Source: Candidatus Marithrix sp. Canyon 246 (GTDB lineage: Bacteria > Pseudomonadota > Gammaproteobacteria > Beggiatoales > Beggiatoaceae). Taken from it: a stretch of DNA of 64,000 nucleotides. Each line of letters opens with the position of its first letter. The stretch's first letter is position 1. Positions 50,761 to 59,987 of the stretch are shown here, one piece after another. The stretch is from positions 62,001 through 126,000 of the forward strand of contig NZ_MCBX01000004.1 in NCBI RefSeq assembly GCF_001723685.1, written 5' to 3'. The notes beneath the pieces were generated by a model. That model saw only the letters and a list, made by a program, of their open reading frames with translations. It was not told the origin of the DNA and did not search any database. Made by a program: the position numbers and the translations under genes.

Positions 50761-51222
50761 ATGAATCTTAATAAACAAACAAGGACAAAAAATATACTAG
50801 TATGTTTTGATTTATTTAAATCATTTGATGAAACAATTAAAAACTATGTTTCAGATTTTAATTACTTAATGAAGCTTACACAAACACCAATACAGTCTGA
50901 GGAAGAAATATTAGAACGTGCTGAACAAATGGATGAAATACTAGATTTATCAACTAGTGATAATGATATGTATTTTATCTTTGGTAATATGATTGCAGAT
51001 CGTATTGAAGAATACGAAGAAAAATATTTAGAACTACCCAAAGTAGAAAGTCATGAAATGCTTTCTATGCTCATGAAAAATCACAACATAAAACCAAGTG
51101 AATTAGTTAATATTAGCGGTGATATACACGAAATTATTAAGGGAACACGTAACATAAGTAAAGATCAGGCAAAAAAATTTGCAAATTTTTTTAACGTACC
51201 AATTAAAGTTTTTATTAACTGA
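50761..51222 (+). CDS. higA: HigA-like antitoxin with C-terminal HTH
   Basis: 153 residues. An acidic helical N-terminal part is followed by a C-terminal Xre-type helix-turn-helix: LSMLMKNHNIKPSELVNISG, then GTRNISKDQAKKFANFFNV. Neutralises HigB and should repress the pair. RBS AAGGA just upstream. Typical toxin-first higBA order. Confidence 0.88.
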   Translation: MNLNKQTRTKNILVCFDLFKSFDETIKNYVSDFNYLMKLTQTPIQSEEEILERAEQMDEILDLSTSDNDMYFIFGNMIADRIEEYEEKYLELPKVESHEMLSMLMKNHNIKPSELVNISGDIHEIIKGTRNISKDQAKKFANFFNVPIKVFIN

Positions 51223-51262
51223 TGTTGCACATTCATAACTATTTTCAATCTTTTCATTAATT

Positions 51263-51785
51263 ATGTCCTATGGAACATTCAAAACTTATGAAGAAGTCGC
51301 GCTGAAATTTGCAACTTCGTCGTAATTATGTAAGTGAAAGCGCGATTTGTGAAACCATGATTTCGCCTATTTTAAATTTGGTTGCCAATGCCAATGATTT
51401 GCCTGTATGGTCGCATATGCGTTTTGATGTGGATGAAAAAGTCGGATTGATCGGTATTCCTGACTTTCTGATTGCGCCCGCTTCTCCTATTGGTACAACT
51501 TTTAACAAGCCAGTTATTTGTGTAGCCGAGGCAAAGAAAGAGAACTTTAATGAAGGTTGGGCGCAAGCTTTGTCTGAAATGATTGCAGCACAAAATTTTA
51601 ATCAAAATGAGTCAATGACAATTTTTGGTATAGTTACCACAGGTAATATTTGGCAATTTGCTAGCTTAAAAAACCAGATTTTGACAATGGATGTTATTAG
51701 CTATTCTGCATTAGAGAATTTGCAGAAATTATTTAATTGTTTAAATTGGTTGTTTGCTGAAGCTAAAACTCAACTGAAAAACTAG
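51263..51785 (+). pseudogene. PD-(D/E)XK-nuclease-like hypothetical gene, frameshifted
   Basis: MSYGTFKTYEEVALKF starts at 51263 but hits a stop after 20 codons. The continuation QLRRNYVSESAICETMISPI lies in another frame from 51309 to 51785. The second part has IGIPDFLIAPAS and VICVAEAKKENF (a D...ExK pattern) and FGIVTTGNIWQF, resembling uncharacterised restriction-nuclease-like proteins common in filamentous bacteria. A one- or two-base indel near 51308 explains it. Follows higBA inside the insertion that separates the two polysaccharide blocks. Confidence 0.72.
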
Positions 51786-52101
51786 TATTATGAACAATAA
51801 AATTGAATTAAAACTCTTAAAATTTTGATTCTACCAAAATAGATGATTTAAAATCAATATACAAAAATTTATTGTAAGTCTGGTAAATTAATTAAATAAA
51901 CAAAAATGCCGATGTATACTTGGCACCTTCATAATTTTCGCTATAAAATATAGTTTATGAAGCTGTTATGAACTAATCCTAACTTCTTTATTGCAAAATC
52001 ACACACATATATATTTTATATAATATACTTATTTTATAATAAACGGAATGTTTATTGCTTAAAACTTTAATGATCATTCTAAAACATTATAAAAATAATT
52101 T
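51786..52101. other. Intergenic region with tRNA remnant and upstream region of the export operon
   Basis: 316 gene-free bases. 51894-51916 repeats 50246-50268 (tRNA-Thr 5' flank and first bases, two mismatches), followed by GGCACC like the tRNA 3' end. An 8-base inverted repeat CTTCATAA (51927) / TTATGAAG (51955) lies next to it. The rest is very AT-rich and must hold the promoter for the SLBB gene; no sharp sites were assigned. Confidence 0.6.
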
Positions 52102-55100
52102 ATGAAACATTACACTTTGTCATTAGTATTGCTTTTATTTTTAATAAGCAGTTGTTCCACATTAACCGAGTCAGTGGATAATAATACTTTGCCAGAAACT
52201 TATGAGCCTATTGAATCAAATTCAAACAGATTTGAACGGGATCGAGCAGCTACGCAAATAAGACAACCACAATTTCATCAACCACAAATTGTTACTGCTA
52301 CTACTAAACAGAAACAAGCACAAGCTTCTAAAGATAAAAAGGAATCGATACTCGAACGTCAGCCTTTCATAGAAGAAATATTTCCAATTATTTTTACTAA
52401 ACAGGAGCAAGTTCCAAGTCAAATAAGACAACCGCAATTTTCTACACCTCTTCCTAAAAAACTGATAGTTAAAAAGCGGGTAAAGCATCATAAAAAACTG
52501 ATTAAGTTTAAGCGTAAGAAAATTAAGCGTCAGAAAAAGTTACTTAAGTTTAAACCTCAGAAACAGAAGCCGGTTAAATCTTATAAAAGACTAGTCAAAC
52601 GTCATAAAAGATCAGTGAAACCTTATAAAAGGCTAGTCAAACGTCATAAAAAGCCAGTTAAACGCATAACTAGAGATCAATATCAACAACGACACTCATT
52701 AGTTATGGATCCAGCACCACTGCTAAATTTAACTGATATATTATCAAACTACCGTCTAGGAAAGAGTGATCTTATAGATATTAAGGTTTTTAGTGAAAAA
52801 GATCTTAGTATGAAAGTTCGTTTGAGTGAAGAAGGTATAATTTCTTATCCATTTTTAGGTGAACTAGATCTTGCTGATTTAACTGTCAACGAAGTAGAAA
52901 AACTTGTATCATCAGGTTTAGATGGTGACTATTTAATTGATCCCAAAGTAACTGTTGCAATTTTAGAATATAGGCAATTATTTGTCAATGGTGAAACCAA
53001 AAAGCCCGGTGGTTATGATTTTGTGCCGGGCATGACCGTTAATAAAGCTATATCTTTAGCTGGTGGTTTTACTGAAAGAGCTTCACGAGATGAAATATTC
53101 ATAATCCGTGATGGGGATGAAGCTGCAACAGCATTACCTGCGAAGCTTGATACTTACATCGGACCGGGAGACATAATCAATATTAAGCAATATCAAAAGT
53201 TCTTTGTGGATGGCGAAGTTAAAAAAGCTGGTAGTTATAATTTTTTACATGGTCTAACCGTTAGCAAGGCTATATCTATGGCGGGTGGATTTACAGAAAA
53301 AGCTTCTCGTAATGAAATTGTCATTATCCCTAAGAATAAAAGTGAAATAGCTGCCAACCTTAATATGCCTGTCAAACCGGGAGATATTATAATGGTTAAG
53401 CAATATAAAAAATTCTTTGTTGATGGCGAAGTGAAAAATCCCAGTGGTTATGAGTATTTGAATGGTATTACAGTTAAAAAGGCTATATCAATGGCTGGTG
53501 GTTTCACAGAGAAGGCTGATCGTGAAACAATTCTTCTTGTCTATCAAGGGGCACCAAATACACAGTATCTTGTTGATATAAATATGAATCTTGAACCCGG
53601 AGATATTATCACCATCAAAGAATATCAAAAATTTTTTGTGGGTGGCGAAGTCAAAACTTCTGGTGCATATAATTATATGCCCGGTTTAACAATTGATACC
53701 GCTATATCAATGGCTGGTGGTTTTAGCGAAAAGGCTGATCGTGAAGCAATTCTTCTTTCTTATCAAGGAAAAGAACAGACACAATATCTTGTTGATCTTA
53801 ATATGAATATTGAACCCGGAGATATTATCAACATCAAAGCATATCAAAAGTTTTTTGTAGGTGGCGAGGTAAAAAATCCCGGTGGTTATGATTATTTGCC
53901 TGGTCAGACTGTTGATGCTGCTATTTCTATGGCTGGTGGTTTCACAGAAAAGGCTGATCGCGGGGCAATTTTTATTGGTCATCAAGGTAATGAACAAACA
54001 CTATCACTGGTTAATCTTTATACGCAGGTTAAACCCGGAGATATTATAACGATCCAAGAATATCAAAAGTTTTTCGTTGATGGTGAAGTAAAAAATCCCG
54101 GTGGTTATAATTATATGCGAGATATGACAGTGAAAACTGCTATATCAATGGCAGGTGGCTTTACACCAAATGCAAATCGTGAGGCAATTATACTTGATTA
54201 TCAAGGCAATGATCAGATAGATCCTATTGTTGATCTTCACGAAGCTGTCAAACCCGGTGATATTATCACAATTAAGCCATATCAAAAAATATTTGTGGAT
54301 GGTGAAGTTAAGAATCCAGCAGCTTATGATTATTTACGGGATTTAACAGTTAAAACTGCCATCTCAATGGCTGGTGGTTTGACAGCAAAGGCTGATCACA
54401 ACGCCATTTTTATTGCTCATCAAGGAAATGAAGATACACAATATATTACCGATCTTTATGCACCAGTAAAGCCGGGAGATGTTATAACTATTAAAGAATA
54501 TCAAAAAATCTTTGTGGATGGTGAAGTTAAAAATCCCGGTAGTTATGCTTATTTACGAAATCTTACAGTTAAAACTGCCATCTCAATGGCTGGTGGTTTC
54601 ACAGAAAAATCATCACGTGAAGAAATTTATATTATCCATCAAGGAGAAGAACAAACCAAGATAGCTGTCAATCTTTATACACAAGTAAAAGCTGGGGATA
54701 TTATTACAATCCAAGAATATCAAAAATTCTTTGTTGATGGCGAAGTAGAAAAACCCGGTGATTATGTTTATTTGCCGGGGCTAACAATTAAAACTGCTAT
54801 TTCTATGGCTGGTGGATTCACCGAAAAAGCTGCACGTGGACAACTTTTTATTGCTCATCATGGAAATGAACATACTCAGACACTTAGCAGTATTTTTTCG
54901 GCTGTAAAACCCGGAGATATTATTACAGTTAAGAAGTATCAAAAAGTATTTATAAATGGTGAAGTTAAAAATTCTGGAGGATATGACTTTATCCCCGGTC
55001 TTACTGTTGAAAAGGCTATTTCAATGGCTGGTGGATTTACTGAATATGGCTCAGCACGGTGGAGTAAAATTTATATTTTACCTGAAAAAGATCAAGCAGG

Positions 55101-55176
55101 AAAAGCTAAACGTGTTAAGCTAAGTACACCAGTTTATCCCGGTGATGTTATCACAATTAAAGAAAGTTTATTTTAA
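52102..55176 (+). CDS. Giant Wza-like polysaccharide export lipoprotein with ten SLBB repeats
   Basis: 1024 residues. The signal peptide has lipobox LISSC (Cys18). Residues 119-191 are extremely basic (about half Lys/Arg) with an internal tandem repeat (YKRLVKRHK twice). The polysaccharide export (PES) domain spans about 212-290 (GKSDLIDIKVFSEKDLSMKV). From 292 to the end, ten SLBB units of about 73 residues follow head to tail, each shaped FFVDGEVKNPGGY...TVKTAISMAGGFTEKA...VKPGDIITIKEYQ. Wza and most relatives have two or three. Probably an outer-membrane export channel with a very long periplasmic ring stack. First gene of the kinase/phosphatase operon. Confidence 0.9.
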   Translation: MKHYTLSLVLLLFLISSCSTLTESVDNNTLPETYEPIESNSNRFERDRAATQIRQPQFHQPQIVTATTKQKQAQASKDKKESILERQPFIEEIFPIIFTKQEQVPSQIRQPQFSTPLPKKLIVKKRVKHHKKLIKFKRKKIKRQKKLLKFKPQKQKPVKSYKRLVKRHKRSVKPYKRLVKRHKKPVKRITRDQYQQRHSLVMDPAPLLNLTDILSNYRLGKSDLIDIKVFSEKDLSMKVRLSEEGIISYPFLGELDLADLTVNEVEKLVSSGLDGDYLIDPKVTVAILEYRQLFVNGETKKPGGYDFVPGMTVNKAISLAGGFTERASRDEIFIIRDGDEAATALPAKLDTYIGPGDIINIKQYQKFFVDGEVKKAGSYNFLHGLTVSKAISMAGGFTEKASRNEIVIIPKNKSEIAANLNMPVKPGDIIMVKQYKKFFVDGEVKNPSGYEYLNGITVKKAISMAGGFTEKADRETILLVYQGAPNTQYLVDINMNLEPGDIITIKEYQKFFVGGEVKTSGAYNYMPGLTIDTAISMAGGFSEKADREAILLSYQGKEQTQYLVDLNMNIEPGDIINIKAYQKFFVGGEVKNPGGYDYLPGQTVDAAISMAGGFTEKADRGAIFIGHQGNEQTLSLVNLYTQVKPGDIITIQEYQKFFVDGEVKNPGGYNYMRDMTVKTAISMAGGFTPNANREAIILDYQGNDQIDPIVDLHEAVKPGDIITIKPYQKIFVDGEVKNPAAYDYLRDLTVKTAISMAGGLTAKADHNAIFIAHQGNEDTQYITDLYAPVKPGDVITIKEYQKIFVDGEVKNPGSYAYLRNLTVKTAISMAGGFTEKSSREEIYIIHQGEEQTKIAVNLYTQVKAGDIITIQEYQKFFVDGEVEKPGDYVYLPGLTIKTAISMAGGFTEKAARGQLFIAHHGNEHTQTLSSIFSAVKPGDIITVKKYQKVFINGEVKNSGGYDFIPGLTVEKAISMAGGFTEYGSARWSKIYILPEKDQAGKAKRVKLSTPVYPGDVITIKESLF
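52975..55173 (+). repeat. Ten tandem SLBB-coding repeats (about 219 bases each)
   Basis: Ten successive coding units with near-constant phrases such as GTGGATGGCGAAGT and ATGGCTGGTGG. Units 3-9 are most alike; the first and last have diverged. The pattern suggests growth by unequal recombination within the gene. Confidence 0.88.
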
Positions 55177-55193
55177 TAAAAAAGAGGTAATTT

Positions 55194-56357
55194 ATGAGAT
55201 TAGTATTAGTATTAGTATTAATATTGCTATTTTCAGAGACAGTCTTGGCAGCTAAAGGCATACCATTTGGTGGTACTATTAGGATGTTTCCTGAAATTGG
55301 AGTACAATTTAAACATGATGACAATATAGCGTGGGCTTCTGAAAATGAGGTTAGTTCGTTTGTTACTGTATTCACTCCTCAATTAAAATTTGAGCGCAAG
55401 CAACGTTCCAGCGGTTATGCACTGACTGTGGGAACTGAAGTTGGACGCTATACTGCAAATTCTAATGACAACTATGAAGATATTAGCTTTTTGGGCGAAG
55501 CAGAGTGGCAATTAACACGCCGTGCTAAATTTTTTGTAAATGCTGATTACCTAATGGGACATGATCCTCGTGGTACTACTGACCGTGGTGATAGTACTCT
55601 TCCAAATACATGGGGCTTAACTCGTTTGATGAGTCAGTTCAGTTACGAATTAGGTTCAAAATATACTGTTGAAGCAGAATTAGGGCATATTAGCAAACGT
55701 TACCAAGATTTTAGTTTCGCTGAAAAAATAGATGATTTTAATGACACTGCTTTAAAGGCTAGGGTTCTTTACCAGATATTACCTAAGATAAATGTGTTCG
55801 TTGAGACTGCTTATTCTATAATAGATTATCAATTTGTTGGTTCTACACAAAGTAGTGATATATCTACATTATCGGTGGGTGCAAAATGGCAGGCTACAGC
55901 TAAAACAAGTGGTAGTGCTCAAATAGGATATTTGAGTAAAGCTTTTGATTCTGATCTACGTAATGATTTTTCTGGTGCTAATTGGAAAATTGCAATGCAA
56001 TGGAAAGCATCAAATCGTTCAACAGTGGACATTTCGACTGGTAAATTTACTAATGATACAACTGGTATAGGTGATGTTTTAATCACCCAAGATTTTTCTA
56101 TCAGTGAAAAACATGTGTGGATGCCACGTATTTCTTCCACTGTGGGCTTTTATATGGCAAAAATTAATTTTGACGGTGATGTTAGGGAAATAGATCGTGC
56201 AGATGATCTCACAGCTTATAATCTTGCTATGAATTATAACTGGTCAAGAAATATCATGTTCAGTGCTGGTTTAGATATTAATAAGCGAGATTCAAACTAT
56301 AACACTGATGACTTTGATCAAAACATATTTTTCATAAGAGTCCAAGCATCTTTATAA
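55194..56357 (+). CDS. EpsL/BBP2-type outer-membrane beta-barrel
   Basis: 387 residues. The signal peptide ends at VLAAKG; the mature part starts IRMFPEIGVQFKHDDNIAWA, as in outer-membrane barrels of exopolysaccharide loci (BBP2_2/EpsL-like), and continues as alternating strands to a final FFIRVQASL. Probably assists secretion of the polymer across the outer membrane. Seventeen bases after the SLBB gene, before the Wzc kinase. Confidence 0.8.
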   Translation: MRLVLVLVLILLFSETVLAAKGIPFGGTIRMFPEIGVQFKHDDNIAWASENEVSSFVTVFTPQLKFERKQRSSGYALTVGTEVGRYTANSNDNYEDISFLGEAEWQLTRRAKFFVNADYLMGHDPRGTTDRGDSTLPNTWGLTRLMSQFSYELGSKYTVEAELGHISKRYQDFSFAEKIDDFNDTALKARVLYQILPKINVFVETAYSIIDYQFVGSTQSSDISTLSVGAKWQATAKTSGSAQIGYLSKAFDSDLRNDFSGANWKIAMQWKASNRSTVDISTGKFTNDTTGIGDVLITQDFSISEKHVWMPRISSTVGFYMAKINFDGDVREIDRADDLTAYNLAMNYNWSRNIMFSAGLDINKRDSNYNTDDFDQNIFFIRVQASL

Positions 56358-56376
56358 TAACAATAAGGAAGAATGT

Positions 56377-58593
56377 ATGAAAACACAGGGTGATTCGCAA
56401 GCACTGGTAGCAAATGATGACAAATATCTAACTGCTCAACTCGAAGAACATGAAACAACTGATGATTTCAAAAATTATTGGCATACTTTCAATAAATACA
56501 AATGGAAGATATTTGGGCTAACTTTGTTGATAGGTTTATTGGCTGCATTAATCACATTTTCATTAAAGCCTATTTATCGTTCTACGGCGCAGATGCTTAT
56601 AGAATCTGAGCAGAAAAGCATAGCTTCTATTGAGGATATTTATGGAGTTAATCCGTTCTTAAAAGAATATTATCAAAGTCAATTAGAAATTTTAAAATCT
56701 CGGACTTTAACTGAGAAAGTAGTAAATCATCTCAATTTAGTAAATCATCCTGTGTTTAATCAAAAGTCACAAGGATTTAATTGGCGCAAAATGCTTCCCA
56801 GTTCGTGGTTGCCGGAGCCTAAGAAAGAAATTGCCACGGTTGAAGATAAACATAAAAATATAGTTCAAGCTGTAATGGGGCAGTTAAGCGTTATGCCTGT
56901 GCGTAATAGCCAATTAATTAATATTAGCTTTGAATCATCTGATGCAGTATTAGCAGCCAAAGTTCCTAATGCTTTGATTAAATTGTATATTGAAAGTGAT
57001 CTTGATGCTAAATTAGCAATAACTAATAAAGCTGCATCGTGGTTAAATAAACGTATAGAAGGTTTGCGTAAAAATCTGAGACTGTCTGAACAAAAAATGC
57101 AAAACTATATGGAACGTAACCAGCTAATTAATGTTACAGGTATTAAAGGTATTGCAACTAGACAAATTGAAGAAACTGCCACTAATCTAGTTAGAGCTAA
57201 TCTGCGATTAACAGAAGCTGAAAGTAGATACAAACAAGTACGAAAGCTTCGTGGGCGTTCTACAGACGCTTTTGAATCTATTCCAACGATTCTTGAGAAT
57301 CAATTGGTACAAACTCTAAAAACCACCGAACTGGATGCAGAAAAAAACCTTTCAAGACTCAGTCAGCGTTATGGACGTAAACATCCTAAAGTTATCGCGG
57401 CTAAGACTGAACTGAAAACAGCAAAAGCTAATACTGCTATGCAAATTAAGCGGGTAATAGGAGGAATTATCAAAGAATATGAAATCGCCATTGCCAATGT
57501 TAAGGCTCTTACAACTTCTTTGAAACAAAATGAATTAAAAATTCAACAATTGAACCGTAAAGAATATCAACTGGGGATACTGGAAAGGGAAGTTAAAGCC
57601 AACCTTCAATTGTATGATGTATTTTTATCCCGCTTTAAGGAAACCGATGTCTCGCAAGACATACAAGCTCTGAAAACAGTGGGGCGTATAATAGATTTAG
57701 CATTAGTTAGTGCTATAGCTTATAAGCCAAACAAGAAACGTCTTGTGATTATCAGCTTAGTATTAGGTTTTATGTTTTCAACAATGTTGGCGTTTTTCTT
57801 GGAGTATCTTGATAACACGATCAAAAATCGTGAAGATGTTGAACGAAAATTGGGAATGCCTTTATTAACTGCTATACCTAAACTAAAGCTCAGTAAAAGA
57901 AACCAGTTAAAGAAAATTCAATGGATGTTTTTAAGTGATTCTAAATCTGAATTTGCTGAATCAATTCGCACGGCACGTACTGGTATTATGTTATCAGCAC
58001 TTGATAGCCCGCAGAAGATATTAATGGTAACTTCTTCTGTGGCAGCAGAAGGTAAGACAACTTTTGCAATTAATCAAGCATTTGCGCTAGGGCAGATGGA
58101 AAAAACTTTGTTGATTGATGCTGATATGCGTAAACCAAGGATAGCTAAAGCATTTGGATTAAATAATAAAAGTCCAGGCTTATCTGAATTAGTAGCAACA
58201 AGAAAAGAATTTGAAGAATGTTTATATCATGTAGAGGAAGAAGGAATAAGACTTGATATTATTCCTAGTGGTGTTATACCGCCTAATCCCTTAGAATTGC
58301 TTTCATCTCTGCGGTTTAAAGAATTGTTGACAGAATTAGCTGAAGAATATACATATATTGTTATTGATAGTCCACCTTGCTTACAAGTTAGTGATGCCTT
58401 AGTATTAGCTAAGCTAGCCACTGAAGTATTGTATGTTGTTAAGGCAGATGAAACGCCTTATCAACTAGTTATTGATGGCGTGAAACGTTTTTATCAAATG
58501 GAGATACCTGTACATAGTATTGTATTAAATAATGTGGATTTCAAAAAGCTAGCAAAATATGCTCCATATTATAAATATGGTTATAGTTATTAA
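56377..58593 (+). CDS. Wzc-type polysaccharide tyrosine autokinase / chain-length regulator
   Basis: 738 residues. TM1 around 45-65 (IFGLTLLIGLLAALITF), a Wzz domain, long coiled coil, GNVR motif near 400, TM2 around 450-470, then a BY-kinase domain: SSVAAEGKTTFAINQA (Walker A), LLIDADMRKPR (Walker A'), TYIVIDSPP (Walker B), and a C-terminal tyrosine cluster (YAPYYKYGYSY) for autophosphorylation. Controls polymer length and export together with the SLBB protein; reversed by the phosphatase 6 bases downstream. Confidence 0.94.
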   Translation: MKTQGDSQALVANDDKYLTAQLEEHETTDDFKNYWHTFNKYKWKIFGLTLLIGLLAALITFSLKPIYRSTAQMLIESEQKSIASIEDIYGVNPFLKEYYQSQLEILKSRTLTEKVVNHLNLVNHPVFNQKSQGFNWRKMLPSSWLPEPKKEIATVEDKHKNIVQAVMGQLSVMPVRNSQLINISFESSDAVLAAKVPNALIKLYIESDLDAKLAITNKAASWLNKRIEGLRKNLRLSEQKMQNYMERNQLINVTGIKGIATRQIEETATNLVRANLRLTEAESRYKQVRKLRGRSTDAFESIPTILENQLVQTLKTTELDAEKNLSRLSQRYGRKHPKVIAAKTELKTAKANTAMQIKRVIGGIIKEYEIAIANVKALTTSLKQNELKIQQLNRKEYQLGILEREVKANLQLYDVFLSRFKETDVSQDIQALKTVGRIIDLALVSAIAYKPNKKRLVIISLVLGFMFSTMLAFFLEYLDNTIKNREDVERKLGMPLLTAIPKLKLSKRNQLKKIQWMFLSDSKSEFAESIRTARTGIMLSALDSPQKILMVTSSVAAEGKTTFAINQAFALGQMEKTLLIDADMRKPRIAKAFGLNNKSPGLSELVATRKEFEECLYHVEEEGIRLDIIPSGVIPPNPLELLSSLRFKELLTELAEEYTYIVIDSPPCLQVSDALVLAKLATEVLYVVKADETPYQLVIDGVKRFYQMEIPVHSIVLNNVDFKKLAKYAPYYKYGYSY

Positions 58594-58598
58594 ATAAA

Positions 58599-59312
58599 AT
58601 GATTGATTTACATTGCCACTTGTTACCCAGTATAGATGATGGTGCTAGCAATATGAAAGAATCTCTGGCACTGGCACGTATAGCTAGTGCCAATGGCATC
58701 AAAACATCTATTGTTACACCACATATTCAGCCGGGGCGTTTTGATAATGATATTAATAGCATTCGCGTTGCTTTCATCGAATTTCAACAAGCATTAAAAG
58801 ACAATAATATTTCGCTTCAAATTGGAATGGCAGCGGAAGTGAGAATTTGTCCAGAAATAATGCTAATGATCACAAATAATCAGATACCTTTTTTAGGTAG
58901 TTTGGATGGCTATAATATTTTATTATTAGAAATGCCTTATAATCATATACCATTGGGCAGTGATAAAATGGTGCGTTGGTTAATGAATCGAAAAATTCGC
59001 CCAATAATTGCCCATCCAGAAAGAAATGCTGAGATTGTAGCTAATATAGAAAAAATTTACCCGTTCATTGAACTTGGCTGCTTATTACAAATAACTGCTG
59101 GTTCTTTATTAGGGAATTTTGGGCATAGGCAACAATTATGCGCTCAACAAATGTTAGAAAATGAATTGGTAGATGTTATAGCTACTGATGCTCATAATAT
59201 AAAATATCGTCCACCCAATTTAGAACAGGCGCGGAAGGCAGCGGCAGAAATTATTGGAGAAACCGCAGCATGGAAATTAGTACATGACACACCAGAACAG
59301 ATCACTAGATAA
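58599..59312 (+). CDS. CpsB/CapC/YwqE PHP-type tyrosine phosphatase
   Basis: 237 residues. MIDLHCHLLPSIDDGA (metal-binding HxH), TSIVTPHIQPG, RPIIAHPERNAEI and VIATDAHNIKYRPP give the PHP metal site. Dephosphorylates the autokinase encoded directly upstream. The end overlaps the next gene by about 29 bases. Confidence 0.92.
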   Translation: MIDLHCHLLPSIDDGASNMKESLALARIASANGIKTSIVTPHIQPGRFDNDINSIRVAFIEFQQALKDNNISLQIGMAAEVRICPEIMLMITNNQIPFLGSLDGYNILLLEMPYNHIPLGSDKMVRWLMNRKIRPIIAHPERNAEIVANIEKIYPFIELGCLLQITAGSLLGNFGHRQQLCAQQMLENELVDVIATDAHNIKYRPPNLEQARKAAAEIIGETAAWKLVHDTPEQITR

Positions 59313-59976
59313 ATTAAGTCAAATAATGGCTATTGGGTTAATTGGTATAATTTTATGCTTGATTTATTTTGCAGTTTCATGGGGTTTCGCTGATTTATTT
59401 GTGAAACAAGCTAATTATGACTTGCAACAATGGGAGAAGCAAGGTAGAATAAGCCAAGATTCTTGGAAATCAATTCATACCATGCTTGCTAAAGCACGGT
59501 ATTTGGAGCCATATAATCCTGAAATATTAGAATCTCAGGGTACTGCGTACTATCAATTATATCGCTATGGTGCTGTGAAAAAAATAGTTCTTCAACAAAC
59601 ATTGAACTATTATTTAAAGGCAGTTCAACAAAAACCAGTTTCAGCTTATATATGGGCAAATATTGCCATTATAAAATTTCGATTGCGACAATATGATGCA
59701 CAATTTTTAGCCGCATTAGAAAATGCCTATATTTTAGGAGCATGGGTACCTTTTGTACAACATGCAATAGCTGAGGTAGGCTTAGCTGCTTGGTATAGAT
59801 TACCTAAAAAGTTCCGAAAAAAAGGACGAACTGTTATATTTGCAACAGTTGAACGAGGGATGCGCAAACAAGCTCGTTTAATGATGACGCTTATTAAAAG
59901 ACACAAACGTAAATATGTTATGTGTATCTATGGTAGGCAAAAAAAGGTGTTTGCCAAATTTTGCCGTGTTAATTGA
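59284..59976 (+). CDS. VpsP-like TPR membrane protein of exopolysaccharide loci
   Basis: 230 residues. One N-terminal membrane helix (IGLIGIILCLIYFAVSWGFA), then TPR-like helices (ARYLEPYNPEILESQGTAYY ... YLKAVQQKPVSAYIWANIAI) and a basic tail. This matches VpsP-family proteins next to polysaccharide kinases. It may organise the export complex in the periplasm. No catalytic motif. Confidence 0.7.
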   Translation: MTHQNRSLDKLSQIMAIGLIGIILCLIYFAVSWGFADLFVKQANYDLQQWEKQGRISQDSWKSIHTMLAKARYLEPYNPEILESQGTAYYQLYRYGAVKKIVLQQTLNYYLKAVQQKPVSAYIWANIAIIKFRLRQYDAQFLAALENAYILGAWVPFVQHAIAEVGLAAWYRLPKKFRKKGRTVIFATVERGMRKQARLMMTLIKRHKRKYVMCIYGRQKKVFAKFCRVN

Positions 59977-59987
59977 GGTAACAAATT

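Noticed and set aside
51901-51926. Second functional tRNA gene
   Set aside because: Only the 5' end and a GGCACC-like 3' piece remain; there are no D, anticodon or T arms.
52975-55173. CRISPR-like or non-coding tandem repeat array
   Set aside because: The period is about 219 bases, in frame throughout, and each unit encodes a full SLBB domain.
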